Shown in pieces: positions 42,368 to 51,962 of a stretch of DNA of 52,023 nucleotides. Both the position numbers and the translations under genes were made by a program. Numbering within the stretch: the stretch's first letter is position 1; every line of letters begins with the position of its first letter. The notes beneath the pieces are model-generated. The model ran no database searches and was not told the DNA's origin. It saw only the letters and a list, made by a program, of their open reading frames with translations. Source of the stretch: Gammaproteobacteria bacterium. GTDB lineage: Bacteria > Pseudomonadota > Gammaproteobacteria > Pseudomonadales > Azotimanducaceae. The stretch is from positions 1 through 52,023 of the forward strand of contig JAPOYI010000030.1 in NCBI GenBank assembly GCA_026706665.1, in the 5' to 3' direction.

Positions 42368-45300
42368 CTATTCGGACTCGTCCTCGTCGCCCTGGCTTCC
42401 GATCCGCTCGAAGATCAGGATCCCATGCCGCGGCGTGGCGAGATAGACATGGAGTCCGTCCGGGCTTGCCGCCATGTCTTCCGGAACGGCGAATTCCGGC
42501 ACATGCCTGTTGAATCGATCCGGCTGTGTACTGGCGACGTAGTCCGTTCCTTCCAGGAATTCGAAGTTCGAGTCCCACACGACCACAAAGGCCGAACCGG
42601 TGCAAAACACGTCCGCAACAAGCGCATCCGTTCGGAGGGTGGCGAACTGACAACGATTCGTTGAGGCAGGGAAGAACGGTACCTGCCAGAACCGGGGCAA
42701 GTCGTCCAGCGTGACCGGACTCGCCGGATCTTCAAGGTCGAAGAGGTTAGTGCGCTCGCCGTCCCGGTCGAACACGAAGAGGTGCGCGTCATCGTCGCTG
42801 ATCGCGAGTGTCTCCGCTCTCGAAAGCGCTGTCTCGTTGTCTGTCCTCGTCAGTGCGCCCGTCTCGGCGTCCCGCGTATACACGTGCAACGCACTCCGCG
42901 TGACCGCATACACATGACCGTCACCGCTCGCCATTACCGCGTCCCGTAGCCCGGCCGCCTCGTGTGTCTGCACGAATCGCAAGTCGCCGGAGTCTTCGAC
43001 CGAGAACAGGTCGATGTGCTCGTCACCAACCCGATACAGGAACGCCCCCGACGAGTCCATGAAGAGATCGTCTCCGCACCTTCCCGGATCGTCGGCCACC
43101 GTGAGTTCGCCTCCATCGGTCAGCGAAGAGTCGTCTCCGTCGGACGTAAACGAACGCCAGGCGCCGCAGTCGTCGACCAGGAGCCTCGTCTGATGTGGGT
43201 CCCAAAGCAGCACGCTGCGGCGGAAATAGTCCTCGAACGATTGCGCGAGGGCCAGGCCGCCAGTCTCGGAATCGCGTTCGAATACCTGCAGGCCGAGCGA
43301 CGACCCAAGATAAAGCACATCGCCGCCGCCGTTGAACGCGAGGTCGGCCAAGCCCCGCATTTCCACCGTTTCACCATCCGAGTCGGCGTCTCCGTCAGCC
43401 AGCCGCCCGACCAGCCCAAGCCAGGTCGGCGCGTCCGTCGGCGCCCAACGCAATCCGAAAGTGCCGCCGGCCTCCTCACCGCGCCTGCCAAGCGATATCG
43501 TGTAACGAGATCCTGCCTCGGCGTAGAAGACCACTTCCGGCGATTCGGGCAAACTCTGCTGCCAGGCGCTCGACCTGATGATGTCCAATCCGCCGAGGCC
43601 ATCCGCCGAGTCCCGATGCACCGCCAGGACCCAGGACGATTCGAAATTGTCCAGCGAGAATCGGTACCAACCCGACTCCGGCGCTTCGTACGTCCACCAC
43701 AGCGTCGAGTGACCAAGGACATTGGTGCGCTGTCCGCGCTCTACCGTGGCGAACGCGTTGGTCCCGGTAACCGACCCTTCGGCGCCTTCCAGCGCAGAGG
43801 CGTTCGCCACGTCGTCGTTGTCGGGAGTCGGCCCCCAGATCAGGTCGGCCCGCGCGCGAGGCAGCATGTAGGCCGCAAGATCGCCGGACGCGAAACCCGC
43901 CGATATCCAGTGCCGCTCGCCTTCCGCGGCTTCAAACACGAGGTTGAACGGCAAGACGTCGGGGCCGTTTTCTGCCACCAACTGCAACGCTTCGGCGGAC
44001 TCCCCGTCGAATGCGGCAACCCGCAGCCAGGGGTAATCGCTGCCGTCCAGCCGCCAGGTGTAGCGGTCGTCGTGAGGCGCGTCCCACATCCACCATTTCG
44101 TCCTCACTCCGGACTCGGCGGGTTCTCCATGTTCCACCGTCGATGTCGAACTGACGTCGATGGAATGCCGCGACGATGCCTCACTCGCCAGCAGCTCTGC
44201 GCCAGCGACATCGTCGTTCGCATCCCGGCTGGACGTGCTCTCGGACCATCGCAGGGTAAACGCGCCACTCGAGGTGTACGCGTCCGGTTCCGCAACGACG
44301 ATGCGATAGGTGTTTCCTTCATGGGCAGGGAAGGTGGCCCTTGTTCCCGGGTACCCGGATACCAGCCTGAGTGTTGAAATCTCGTCGCCTTCCAGCACCA
44401 GGACCACCTTCGGGCGATCGCTTGAGAAGGTCCAGTCGCCATCGCTCGGTGCTACCCACCGGTACCAGGTGGTAGCAGCCACCTGGCCAAACCACTCGTC
44501 CGGCTCCAGGGTTGCGCCCCCGCTCGTCCCTTCGGCGTTACCGGATATACCTTCCACCAACGTGGCCTGCGCGAAATCGTCGTTGGCGGGGGGCGCTCCC
44601 GACTTCCAGCGGAGTGTCTGCGCGAGCCCCACGGTCAGATTGCTCAACCGGACCCGATACCGCTGTCCCTTCTCGGCAAAGAAAGTCGCACCCGATCGGT
44701 TGGACGAGACCGACGTGAGATCCGCGATGCGATCACCCTTGAAGACGTCGATGCGGTCATTGTGAATGTCTGGCGCATCGGCAGGCGTGGAAGTCTCGAA
44801 CCGGTATGCGCCGTTTTCCGGTGCCGTCCAGACATACCAGACGGATCCGGCCGGACGCCCTGCGAATCCCGTAAACGCAGGTTCTCCAGGCTCCGGTGTT
44901 GCGAGCAACAGGTCCACTGCGCGGGAACCCGATTCGCCCTCTATCTCCCGTGCCGATTCGAAGTCGTCGTTGGCGGGAGTTGCAACGTCCGCGTATTCCT
45001 CAGTGTCGCTCCGCTGAACGTCGATGGTCGCCGACGCCGCTTTCGCGTTCCACGCGGTGGCGGCAAAGTAGAGGCGGGCCCCGTCGGACACGCCGTCGTA
45101 CGAGACGGAGAACCTCACTTCCTGGGATTCCCCTGCACCGACCTCCCCCAGTGGTATGGACACACCCCGAAGGTTGTCCGGAGCAATTTCCGGAAGTTCA
45201 TCCGACAGGTCCACCGATATGCCGTCTTCGCGCCCGACGATTGCTTTCAGATTCAAGTCGTCGCAACCGGCCGTCGCGTCCGCGGCGTTACGGCAATCGA

Positions 45301-45400
45301 TCTGCAGCCGCGTCCCGGCGGCGACGTACGCGTCCGCCGACACCGTCACCGTGAACTCATCCCTCTCCTCCCCGGTGAGGGTTTGACTGCTGGTGCTCAT
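42368..45400 (-). CDS. Detached C-terminal part of a secreted subtilase: repeat domains plus beta-propeller
   Basis: 1,010 aa if read from ATG 45400, which overlaps the upstream protease stop as ATGA. It has no signal peptide. It contains four or five ~115-residue beta-sandwich repeats, recognisable by PANDDFxxA, a W-Y-W-x-A-P strand and AExGxRYRI. About 300 residues of propeller-like strands follow (GLADLAFNGGGDVLYLGSS, SPDGLHVYLATPRHG). Its frame reads upstream as AALAWTVIRGDSTPTLTMS, an apt continuation of the protease's last domain. I therefore think it is the rear of one ~1,770-residue protein interrupted by a frameshift near 45440-45455, real or an error. An independent protein is the alternative. 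Confidence 0.65.
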   Translation of the reverse strand: MSTSSQTLTGEERDEFTVTVSADAYVAAGTRLQIDCRNAADATAGCDDLNLKAIVGREDGISVDLSDELPEIAPDNLRGVSIPLGEVGAGESQEVRFSVSYDGVSDGARLYFAATAWNAKAASATIDVQRSDTEEYADVATPANDDFESAREIEGESGSRAVDLLLATPEPGEPAFTGFAGRPAGSVWYVWTAPENGAYRFETSTPADAPDIHNDRIDVFKGDRIADLTSVSSNRSGATFFAEKGQRYRVRLSNLTVGLAQTLRWKSGAPPANDDFAQATLVEGISGNAEGTSGGATLEPDEWFGQVAATTWYRWVAPSDGDWTFSSDRPKVVLVLEGDEISTLRLVSGYPGTRATFPAHEGNTYRIVVAEPDAYTSSGAFTLRWSESTSSRDANDDVAGAELLASEASSRHSIDVSSTSTVEHGEPAESGVRTKWWMWDAPHDDRYTWRLDGSDYPWLRVAAFDGESAEALQLVAENGPDVLPFNLVFEAAEGERHWISAGFASGDLAAYMLPRARADLIWGPTPDNDDVANASALEGAEGSVTGTNAFATVERGQRTNVLGHSTLWWTYEAPESGWYRFSLDNFESSWVLAVHRDSADGLGGLDIIRSSAWQQSLPESPEVVFYAEAGSRYTISLGRRGEEAGGTFGLRWAPTDAPTWLGLVGRLADGDADSDGETVEMRGLADLAFNGGGDVLYLGSSLGLQVFERDSETGGLALAQSFEDYFRRSVLLWDPHQTRLLVDDCGAWRSFTSDGDDSSLTDGGELTVADDPGRCGDDLFMDSSGAFLYRVGDEHIDLFSVEDSGDLRFVQTHEAAGLRDAVMASGDGHVYAVTRSALHVYTRDAETGALTRTDNETALSRAETLAISDDDAHLFVFDRDGERTNLFDLEDPASPVTLDDLPRFWQVPFFPASTNRCQFATLRTDALVADVFCTGSAFVVVWDSNFEFLEGTDYVASTQPDRFNRHVPEFAVPEDMAASPDGLHVYLATPRHGILIFERIGSQGDEDESE

Positions 45401-47688
45401 CGTGAGGGTTGGCGTGGAGTCACCCCGTATGACCGTCCACGCGAGCGCGGCACACGGGGCGCATCGGACAGTATGCGATGCGCCGCCACCCTGGCCCTGT
45501 AGGTACCGGGTTCCGGATCGCTCACGATGATCCATTCCACGTTGTCGATGCGGGAGGCGGAAACATGCTCTCCACACGCGACGGTTTCGCAGTCGCCGTC
45601 CTTGTCGAGCCACAGGTCGAGATCGTTCAGGACGGTGTCGGCAATCGCGTCCGTGGGCGGCTCGTCCCACGTCATCACGATATCCAGCCGGTTGGCTCCC
45701 TCCGGCACGACGATGTCCTGGTAGGCGTAGGTGCCATCTTCCAACGTGGCGGTAGCGCTACCACTTACCCAGCCGTCGTCCTGATCGCGGTTCAGGACGC
45801 TCGTGCGCGCCGACACGTTCCCCATGCCGTATTGCGCCTGCACCGTCCCGGGACCGTTGCTGTTGTTGGCGGGAAACGCCGCAGAATCCTCCAACCAGGC
45901 GTCGGGCCGGATGGCGCTTGCCATCAACCTCGCCCGGACCAACGCGGGGTTCTCCCGGTGCGCCGGCGAAGCATCCATCAGCAGGGCGGCAATTCCCGCG
46001 ACCGCCGGCGATGCCATGCTCGTGCCGCTCGATACGCGATAGCCTCCCCGGCTTCCGTCACCGCTGGCCGAAATGACGTTGAGCCCGATGGCTACGACCT
46101 GGGGCGCCAGGCGCCCGTCTGCGGTCGGGCCGTGGCTGCTGAAGGGCACGATGTCGCCGCTGTCCATCGACGCGCCGACCGCCAGCGAGTTCTTCGCGCT
46201 CGCGTAGTTCGAAAAACCATGTACATCGAGGTTCGACTGCGCGACGACATAGAGCTGGCGATGGCTCCAGACAATCGAATCGAGCTTGCGCTCGTCGACG
46301 CTCCTTCCCTCGAACAACCTCGAGTCCTCGCTCAAGCTCATGTTGACGATCAGGGGCTTGACCCGATCAGACATCTGGCCCCCCTCCAGGCACCCCGAGG
46401 GCCTGGAAAGAAAGTCCATCCCGCGCAGGATGCTGTCGGTGGTACCGAATCCGAAGCTGGTCAGCACCTTGGCGAAGCGGATATGGCCGACGGAGGGCGC
46501 CATGCCCGCGAATCTCGGTTCGACGTATCCGTTCCCCGCGATGGTTCCCGTGACATGGGTGCCGTGTCCTGCCGCATCTATCCACAAGTCCTCGGCCTCG
46601 CTCGCGAGAGAAGCAAAGAAAAAGTCAACCCAGGCGAAGTTCGCGCCACAGATACTCTGCCGATTCGAAGCGATGTCCAGGTGGTTGATATTGAGCCCGC
46701 TGTCCATGACGGCGATGGGAACGGACGCCCCTCCAGTACCCGAGAACTTGCCCGGAGAACCCGCGTACTCCCGCAGTGCGTCGACGCCCATCGCCGGCAC
46801 TGCCGTGTCGTGCGCCGCTTCGACGATGCCGACGGGTTCGATGGCCAGCACGAAATCCGTTTCCGCAAGGGCTTCGAGCACACCCTGGGTGACGTTGGCG
46901 GCGTAGACGCGAATCATGGGGTCGAAACGGCCCACCACCGCGCCCAACTCTTCCAACGCCCGCCGCCATTCGCCAACGGGGTCGTCAGCCATGAGGGTAA
47001 CGAACACGGGGACCTGCGCATGCGGCGGTTGCGCGATCACCTCGTTGACAAACGCCTCCGCCAGCTTGCTGCCCCGGGGCGTGACGCCCAGCCCGTCCAC
47101 CGCCGGCAGCGCCGCGATCGCTTCGAGCTGGTCCCTGTCGCCCGGCAACCTCGCACGTATCAAGGTGCCCGCCGCGCCCACGATCTCGCCACCCGCACCT
47201 GTCAACCCGGCCGCAAGATCGTCCGGTCTCCGGTTCTCTGCCAGCCCTATCCAGCCGAAGGACCAGGGACGCCCGGCAGCAACGGACTGATCGATCAGGT
47301 CCTGAATCGCCCTCGGCGAGCGCAGCCACTCCGGGTCTTCGCTTCGACGGCGTGGCGTGACGACCCGGTCGTGAATGGCCGCGGTGGGCATCTCTCCGTC
47401 AAGACCCACGAAGGAGTAGCCATCCGGCGGCGATGACGGCAAGTCGATTTCGGCTCGGTCCCGAGCGACCTCGGACGACGGCGGGCTGGCTCGAACGGCG
47501 GGTTCGGTGTCCGCATGCCCGCTCTCCGCGGCTATCCGGGCAACCGCCGCGTCAATGACCTGCCGTTGCGGCGACGGATCAACCTCTCCGGAGTCCGGCG
47601 CGACATGGATGAGGGCCGCAATGACCGCGACGCAGGCGCACCCTGCGAACAACCACGGCCCAAGCCATCGAGCTTCCCTTTCGCTCAA
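45397..47688 (-). CDS. Secreted S8 subtilisin-like serine protease
   Basis: 763 aa from TTG 47688, with AGGGAG about 10 nt upstream. An N-terminal hydrophobic segment (LFAGCACVAVIAALIHVA) serves as signal or anchor. A ~250-residue pro-region precedes the catalytic domain. The triad is intact: Asp (~330) in AVMDSGLN, His (~374) in GHGTHVTGTIAG and Ser (~560) in SSGTSMASPAVAG. A C-terminal beta-sandwich follows (DIVMTWDEPPTDAIADTVLNDLDLWL). The last ~10 residues (VPRSRGRSYGVTPRQPSR) do not look like native sequence, while the next frame continues the domain well. The gene therefore seems frameshifted close to its end and fused in ancestry to the following frame. The mature enzyme would act at the surface or outside the cell. 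Confidence 0.9.
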   Translation of the reverse strand: MSEREARWLGPWLFAGCACVAVIAALIHVAPDSGEVDPSPQRQVIDAAVARIAAESGHADTEPAVRASPPSSEVARDRAEIDLPSSPPDGYSFVGLDGEMPTAAIHDRVVTPRRRSEDPEWLRSPRAIQDLIDQSVAAGRPWSFGWIGLAENRRPDDLAAGLTGAGGEIVGAAGTLIRARLPGDRDQLEAIAALPAVDGLGVTPRGSKLAEAFVNEVIAQPPHAQVPVFVTLMADDPVGEWRRALEELGAVVGRFDPMIRVYAANVTQGVLEALAETDFVLAIEPVGIVEAAHDTAVPAMGVDALREYAGSPGKFSGTGGASVPIAVMDSGLNINHLDIASNRQSICGANFAWVDFFFASLASEAEDLWIDAAGHGTHVTGTIAGNGYVEPRFAGMAPSVGHIRFAKVLTSFGFGTTDSILRGMDFLSRPSGCLEGGQMSDRVKPLIVNMSLSEDSRLFEGRSVDERKLDSIVWSHRQLYVVAQSNLDVHGFSNYASAKNSLAVGASMDSGDIVPFSSHGPTADGRLAPQVVAIGLNVISASGDGSRGGYRVSSGTSMASPAVAGIAALLMDASPAHRENPALVRARLMASAIRPDAWLEDSAAFPANNSNGPGTVQAQYGMGNVSARTSVLNRDQDDGWVSGSATATLEDGTYAYQDIVVPEGANRLDIVMTWDEPPTDAIADTVLNDLDLWLDKDGDCETVACGEHVSASRIDNVEWIIVSDPEPGTYRARVAAHRILSDAPRVPRSRGRSYGVTPRQPSR

Positions 47689-47836
47689 TGCACATTACTC
47701 CCTGGATCTTCAGTGGTGGCCAACGTTTCGGCCTGTTCGCGCCGCAGAAGTTCCCTTGCTCCATGCAACGAACAACTTGCCCCGACAGCGAGAATACCCG
47801 ACCATCCCGTCGCGCGACACAGGCAAGGGGGTCCGT

Positions 47837-48655
47837 GTGAAAGGAGGCATTGGCCGCAACCTTTACCTCGCATTCTGTGTGGCGGTGTTCATTTTCCTCA
47901 TCGCGCCGATCCTCGTCGTCGTGCCCCTGAGTTTCAATGCCGAGCCGTATTTCACGTTCACCGAGGGAATGCTGCGGCTGGACCCGGACGCCTGGTCCCT
48001 GCGGTGGTATCGAAGCGTTGCCGAAGACATTGAATGGCGCCGCGCGCTCGTGAACAGCATCGTGATCGGCGTCTGCGCGACGGCTCTCGCCACCGTGCTC
48101 GGCACCCTCGCAGCACTCGGCCTTGCCAACCCCGCCATGTACGGCCGATCACTGGTCATGACACTGCTGATCTCACCGATGGTGACGCCGGTGATCGTCT
48201 CTGCCGCGGGCATGTTCTTTTTCTATTCGAGTCTCGGGCTCGCACAGACCCACGTCGGACTGATCCTTGCCCATGCGGCGCTGGGCACGCCGTTCGTCGT
48301 CATCACGGTGACCGCGACGCTCGCCGGGTTCGACCGGAACCTGATGCGCGTCGCCGCCAGCCTTGGGGCCGGCCCATGGCGGAGTTTCTGGCGCGTGCAA
48401 TTCCCCCTCATCGCTCCCGGCGTCATCTCCGGGGCGCTGTTCGCTTTCGCGACGTCATTCGACGAAGTCGTGACGGTCCTGTTCATGGGCGGCCTGGAGC
48501 AGCGCACCATCCCGCGCCAGATGTGGGCCGGCATCCGTGAACAGATCAGCCCCGCTATCCTCGCAGTCGCGACCCTGCTCATCGCTTTCGCGCTGTTCTT
48601 CATGCTCACCGTGGAATGGCTGCGCCGGCGGAGCGCGAGGGCGGCCGAGGCTTGA
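47837..48655 (+). CDS. ABC transporter permease, PotC-like (polyamine type)
   Basis: 272 aa from GTG 47837; an extension upstream overlaps the divergent protease gene. There are six membrane helices. The typical EAA loop is DRNLMRVAASLGAGPWRSFWRVQFPLIAPGVISGALFAFATSFDEVVTVLF. The pattern LxRWYRSV and MFFFYSSLGLAQTHVGLILAH match the spermidine/putrescine permease PotC. It would form the inner-membrane channel with a partner permease. Usually PotB precedes PotC; here the preceding gene is a protease on the other strand, so no first permease is visible. The ATPase gene follows 76 nt later. Confidence 0.9.
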   Translation: MKGGIGRNLYLAFCVAVFIFLIAPILVVVPLSFNAEPYFTFTEGMLRLDPDAWSLRWYRSVAEDIEWRRALVNSIVIGVCATALATVLGTLAALGLANPAMYGRSLVMTLLISPMVTPVIVSAAGMFFFYSSLGLAQTHVGLILAHAALGTPFVVITVTATLAGFDRNLMRVAASLGAGPWRSFWRVQFPLIAPGVISGALFAFATSFDEVVTVLFMGGLEQRTIPRQMWAGIREQISPAILAVATLLIAFALFFMLTVEWLRRRSARAAEA

Positions 48656-48731
48656 TCATCGAGCTTTCGCCCCATGGGAAGGCCGGGCGCCCGCGTATAC
48701 TTGCGCCAGGCGGCAGGCATCCGAGGCTTCA

Positions 48732-49832
48732 TTGAATCCCGAACCGGCGCACGTCGAGTTCGACGGCGTGAGCAAGAGCTACGACGGCGTCACCGAGATC
48801 GTGCGCGATCTCAATCTGGCGGTCCGTGAAGGCGAATTCCTGACCCTCCTCGGCCCGTCGGGATCCGGAAAGACGACCTGCCTGATGATGCTTGCCGGAT
48901 TTGAAACGCCGACTTCCGGTACCGTCCTCATCGGCGGGCGCGCGGTGGACGACGTACCTCCGCGCCGGCGTGGAATCGGGGTGGTCTTTCAGAACTACGC
49001 ACTGTTCCCGCACATGACGGTGGGCCGCAACCTGTCATTCCCGCTCGAAGTCCGGAATCTCCGCCAGGCCGACATTCGCGAGCGTGTGCAACGCGCGCTG
49101 CGCCTGGTGCGGCTCGAGGGGTTTGAAGACCGCCGTCCCGACGCCCTTTCAGGTGGACAGCAACAACGCGTCGCCATCGCCCGGGCATTGGTGTTCGAGC
49201 CAAGCCTGGTGTTGATGGACGAGCCTCTGGGCGCCCTCGACCGCCGTCTCCGCGAGGAGATGCAATACGAGATCCGGCGCATCCACCGCACCCTCGGGGT
49301 CACGATCGTCTACGTCACCCATGACCAACAGGAAGCGATGGCGATGTCCGATCGCGTTGCCGTCTTCAACGGAGGCCGAATCCAGCAGGTCGCGCCCCCC
49401 GAAACCCTCTACGAGGAGCCGGAACGCGTGTTTGTCGCCACGTTCATCGGCGACAACAACCTGCTCCACGGCCGCGTACTCGGTGTGGAACAGGACATCT
49501 GCACGGTAGACACCGGCAACGACGTCGTGAGCGCGTTTCTCGTGGCGCCTCGCAAGGTCGGTGACGCCGTCACGCTGACGATCCGTCCCGAACGGGTGGC
49601 GCTTGCACCCACACCGGGCACATTCAGCAACGAGTTCGAAGCCCCGATCGAAGACATCGCCTTCCTCGGAGACCATCTGCGCGTGCGGCTGGCCGTGTGC
49701 GGGAGCGCCGACTTCGCCATCAAGATTCCCAACACCGTCGGCCACGGCGCGGTATTGAAGGGGGATCACGTACGCATCGGTTGGACACCCACCGATTGCA
49801 GGGCGTTGACGCCGGACGAGGAGATCGCATGA
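48732..49832 (+). CDS. ABC transporter ATPase, PotA-like
   Basis: 366 aa from TTG 48732. Walker A is GPSGSGKTT (41-49), the signature is LSGGQQQR (139-146) and Walker B is LVLMDEPLG (~159-167). A Q-loop (VFQNYALFPHMTVG) and an H-switch (VTHDQQEAM) are also present. The C-terminal TOBE region (TLTIRPERVALAP) is the regulatory domain of the MalK/PotA type. It drives uptake through the PotC-like permease. Its TGA overlaps the ATG of the binding-protein gene (ATGA at 49829-49832). Confidence 0.93.
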   Translation: MNPEPAHVEFDGVSKSYDGVTEIVRDLNLAVREGEFLTLLGPSGSGKTTCLMMLAGFETPTSGTVLIGGRAVDDVPPRRRGIGVVFQNYALFPHMTVGRNLSFPLEVRNLRQADIRERVQRALRLVRLEGFEDRRPDALSGGQQQRVAIARALVFEPSLVLMDEPLGALDRRLREEMQYEIRRIHRTLGVTIVYVTHDQQEAMAMSDRVAVFNGGRIQQVAPPETLYEEPERVFVATFIGDNNLLHGRVLGVEQDICTVDTGNDVVSAFLVAPRKVGDAVTLTIRPERVALAPTPGTFSNEFEAPIEDIAFLGDHLRVRLAVCGSADFAIKIPNTVGHGAVLKGDHVRIGWTPTDCRALTPDEEIA

Positions 49833-50902
49833 ATGGATACCGGGCGGGGCTTGCGCTGCTGCTTGCGACGTGCTGCCACGCCGCCGCGGAATCCCTGACC
49901 GTGGTTTCATGGGGTGGCGCCTACGAGCAGGCGACCCGGAAAGCGGTACTGGAGCCATTCTCGGCCGCAACGGGGGTCGAGGTGCTCGTCGAGGTCTACA
50001 ACGGCGGCCTCGCCCAGGTGCGCGCCCAGGTCGAGACCGGCAATGTTCACTGGGACCTGGTCGACCTCGAAATGGCGGACATCATCCTGGGCTGCGACGA
50101 GGGGCTGCTAGAACTCATCGCACCCGAAGACCTGGCGCCCGCTGCCGATGGCAGGCGGACCGCCGACGACTTCTTCCCCGGAACGCTCACCGACTGCGGT
50201 GGCGCCTTCATCGTCTACTCCACGGTCTACGCCTACAACACGGAGACTTTCCCCGGCGACAAGCCGACCACCATCGCCGACCTGTTCGATATCGAGAGTT
50301 TCCCGGGCCGCCGAGGCATGCGCCGCACGGCGCAGGCGAATCTCGAGTTTGCCCTGATGGCGGACGGGGTGCCCATCTCGGATGTTTACGCGACGCTCGG
50401 AACCGAGGCGGGCATGGCACGCGCCTTCCGCAAACTCGACACCATCAAGGACGATATTGTCTGGTGGGAGACCGGTGCACAGCCGCCGCAGATGCTTGCC
50501 GACCGCGAGGTGGTGATGAGTACCGCCTACAACGGCCGTATCTTCGATGCGGCGGTCATGGAAAAGCAGCCCTTCGTCATCGTGTGGGACGGCCAGGTGC
50601 TGGACACCACCGGTTGGGTCATCGTGGCGGGGACGCGAAACCTGGATGCTGCCCGCAGGTTCCTTGCCTATTCGTCCCGGCCCGACAGGCAAGCAGATCT
50701 CAGCCACTACATCTCGTACAGCCCCGGCAGGCTATCCGGTGCCGCATTGATCGGCACCCTCCTGGCAACCGGCATGGACATGCGACCGCATGTCCCCACC
50801 AGCGCGCAGAACCTCGACCGAGCCCTGCCAATCAATTCCGAGTGGTGGAGCGATCACGCCGACGAGGTAAACGTGCGGTTCAGCGCCTGGCTGGCGCGCT
50901 GA
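49829..50902 (+). CDS. ABC transporter substrate-binding protein, PotD-like
   Basis: 357 aa from ATG 49829. The signal peptide is MNGYRAGLALLLATCCHAAAES. The mature protein follows the spermidine/putrescine-binding PotD/PotF pattern: LTVVSWGGAYEQATRKAVLEPFSAATGVEV, then LVDLEMADIILGCDEGLLE, then FIVYSTVYAYNTETF and SPGRLSGAALIGTLLA. WDLVDLE and NAEFP-like acidic patches are common in polyamine binders. The ligand could equally be another cation such as betaine or an opine. It would act in the periplasm and pass solute to the permease in front of it. Confidence 0.9.
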   Translation: MNGYRAGLALLLATCCHAAAESLTVVSWGGAYEQATRKAVLEPFSAATGVEVLVEVYNGGLAQVRAQVETGNVHWDLVDLEMADIILGCDEGLLELIAPEDLAPAADGRRTADDFFPGTLTDCGGAFIVYSTVYAYNTETFPGDKPTTIADLFDIESFPGRRGMRRTAQANLEFALMADGVPISDVYATLGTEAGMARAFRKLDTIKDDIVWWETGAQPPQMLADREVVMSTAYNGRIFDAAVMEKQPFVIVWDGQVLDTTGWVIVAGTRNLDAARRFLAYSSRPDRQADLSHYISYSPGRLSGAALIGTLLATGMDMRPHVPTSAQNLDRALPINSEWWSDHADEVNVRFSAWLAR

Positions 50903-51212
50903 CGATCAATTGCAGGGGCAATAGCAATAGCGCCGCGAACCGATCACCTCAAGTCGGCATTCCTCGGCCAGACAGCTCCGTCCGTCCGATCTTCGCAGTC
51001 ATCGCTCTCGCTCATTGCGGCAATCTACTCCAACGCGAAGCAGACATCGGCCATAGCGCCCATGCCGTACTTCCTGCGAATCTTCATCCTTTCTGGACGC
51101 CTCCTTGGCCAGCCATGACGGAAACGCTCGATGGTGGAAGCTCGCAGCTACGCAATTCGGACCACCCGTGCTACTGTTGCCGAGTCGCATCGCCCGCACG
51201 GGAGAATCGCGC
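50903..51212. other. Gene-free stretch
   Basis: About 310 nt separate the ABC binding protein and the Uma2-like gene. I see no convincing gene. A short plus-strand hairpin (ATTGC-AGGG-GCAAT near 50919-50932) follows the transporter and could help end transcription. A ~20-codon minus-strand frame has a start and a weak Shine-Dalgarno but no recognisable content. A promoter for the next gene should lie near the right end, where CGGGAGA also gives its ribosome-binding site. Confidence 0.5.
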
Positions 51213-51962
51213 GTGAAGCCAGTCGACAGCGTCCCGCCGAAACGGGGAACCGCCGCGAGCACCGCCGTGTGTTACCCGAGCAGCGACGGCAAGCCCATGG
51301 CTGAAACCGAGCGCCACGCGATCGCGACGATCAACGCGTGGCAGGCGCTTCGCCGGCAATTCGCCGACCGGGAAGACGTATATGTCGGCGTCGACATGCT
51401 CTTGTATTACGTCGAAGGAGATCCGCGCAAATCAGTCGTGCCGGACATATTCGTGGTGTTCGGGGTGCCCAAGCTTCCGCCGCGCGATAACTGGTTGGCC
51501 TGGCGCGAAGGCAAGTTGCCGGACTTCGTACTGGAAGTGACGTCGCGCCGCACCCGTCATCGGGATGAAGGACCGAAGCGGGAACTGTACCAGCGTCTGG
51601 GAGTCGAGGAGTATTGGCAATACGACCCAACCGGCGATTACCTGGATCCCAGGCTCAAGGGCGCTCGATTGACTGGACCCGCGTACCGGCCGATCCCGGC
51701 GACCATCGGGCCGGGCGGCATCCAATGTGCTTCCCGCCCGCTCGGGCTGGAGTTGCACCTGTCCGGGAATGCACTGCGTTTCTTCGATCCGGCGCGTGCC
51801 GAATACCTGCCAACGCCGTACGAGGACCAGGTTCGCGCCAATCGAGAGGCGGACCGGGCGAATCGGGAGGCGGATCGGGCGAATCAAGAGGCGGATCGGG
51901 CCGAGGCGGCCCTGCATCGCGTGGCCGAACTGGAAGCGGAATTGCGGAAAGCGCAGCGCTAG
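51213..51962 (+). CDS. Uma2-family (DUF820) putative endonuclease with heptad tail
   Basis: 249 aa from GTG 51213, with CGGGAGA upstream; a longer frame from 51105 lacks a Shine-Dalgarno. The PD-(D/E)XK core of Uma2 proteins is present: Asp78 in VVPDIFVVFG, Glu108 in DFVLEVTSRRT and the hallmark LGVEEYWQYDP at 130-138. The final ~50 residues form a helical tail with heptads RANREAD, RANREAD and RANQEAD, then a leucine-rich end (LHRVAELEAELRKAQR), probably a coiled coil. Uma2 proteins are widespread, especially in cyanobacteria, and their biological role is unclear. Confidence 0.88.
   Translation: MKPVDSVPPKRGTAASTAVCYPSSDGKPMAETERHAIATINAWQALRRQFADREDVYVGVDMLLYYVEGDPRKSVVPDIFVVFGVPKLPPRDNWLAWREGKLPDFVLEVTSRRTRHRDEGPKRELYQRLGVEEYWQYDPTGDYLDPRLKGARLTGPAYRPIPATIGPGGIQCASRPLGLELHLSGNALRFFDPARAEYLPTPYEDQVRANREADRANREADRANQEADRAEAALHRVAELEAELRKAQR
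51840..51902 (+). repeat. 21-bp tandem coding repeat, three copies
   Basis: Three 21-nt units (51840-51860, 51861-51881, 51882-51902) encode the heptads of the Uma2-like tail. Units differ by a few bases. They lie within the coding frame, so copy number can change without a frameshift. Confidence 0.85.

Noticed and set aside
42962-44377. Plus-strand frame of 471 codons opposite the repeat/propeller protein
   Set aside because: Arg-rich mirror frame without domains; the minus strand carries regular beta-sandwich repeats.
45478-47436. Plus-strand frame of 652 codons opposite the subtilase
   Set aside because: Antisense to an S8 protease with intact triad; composition is typical of a shadow frame.
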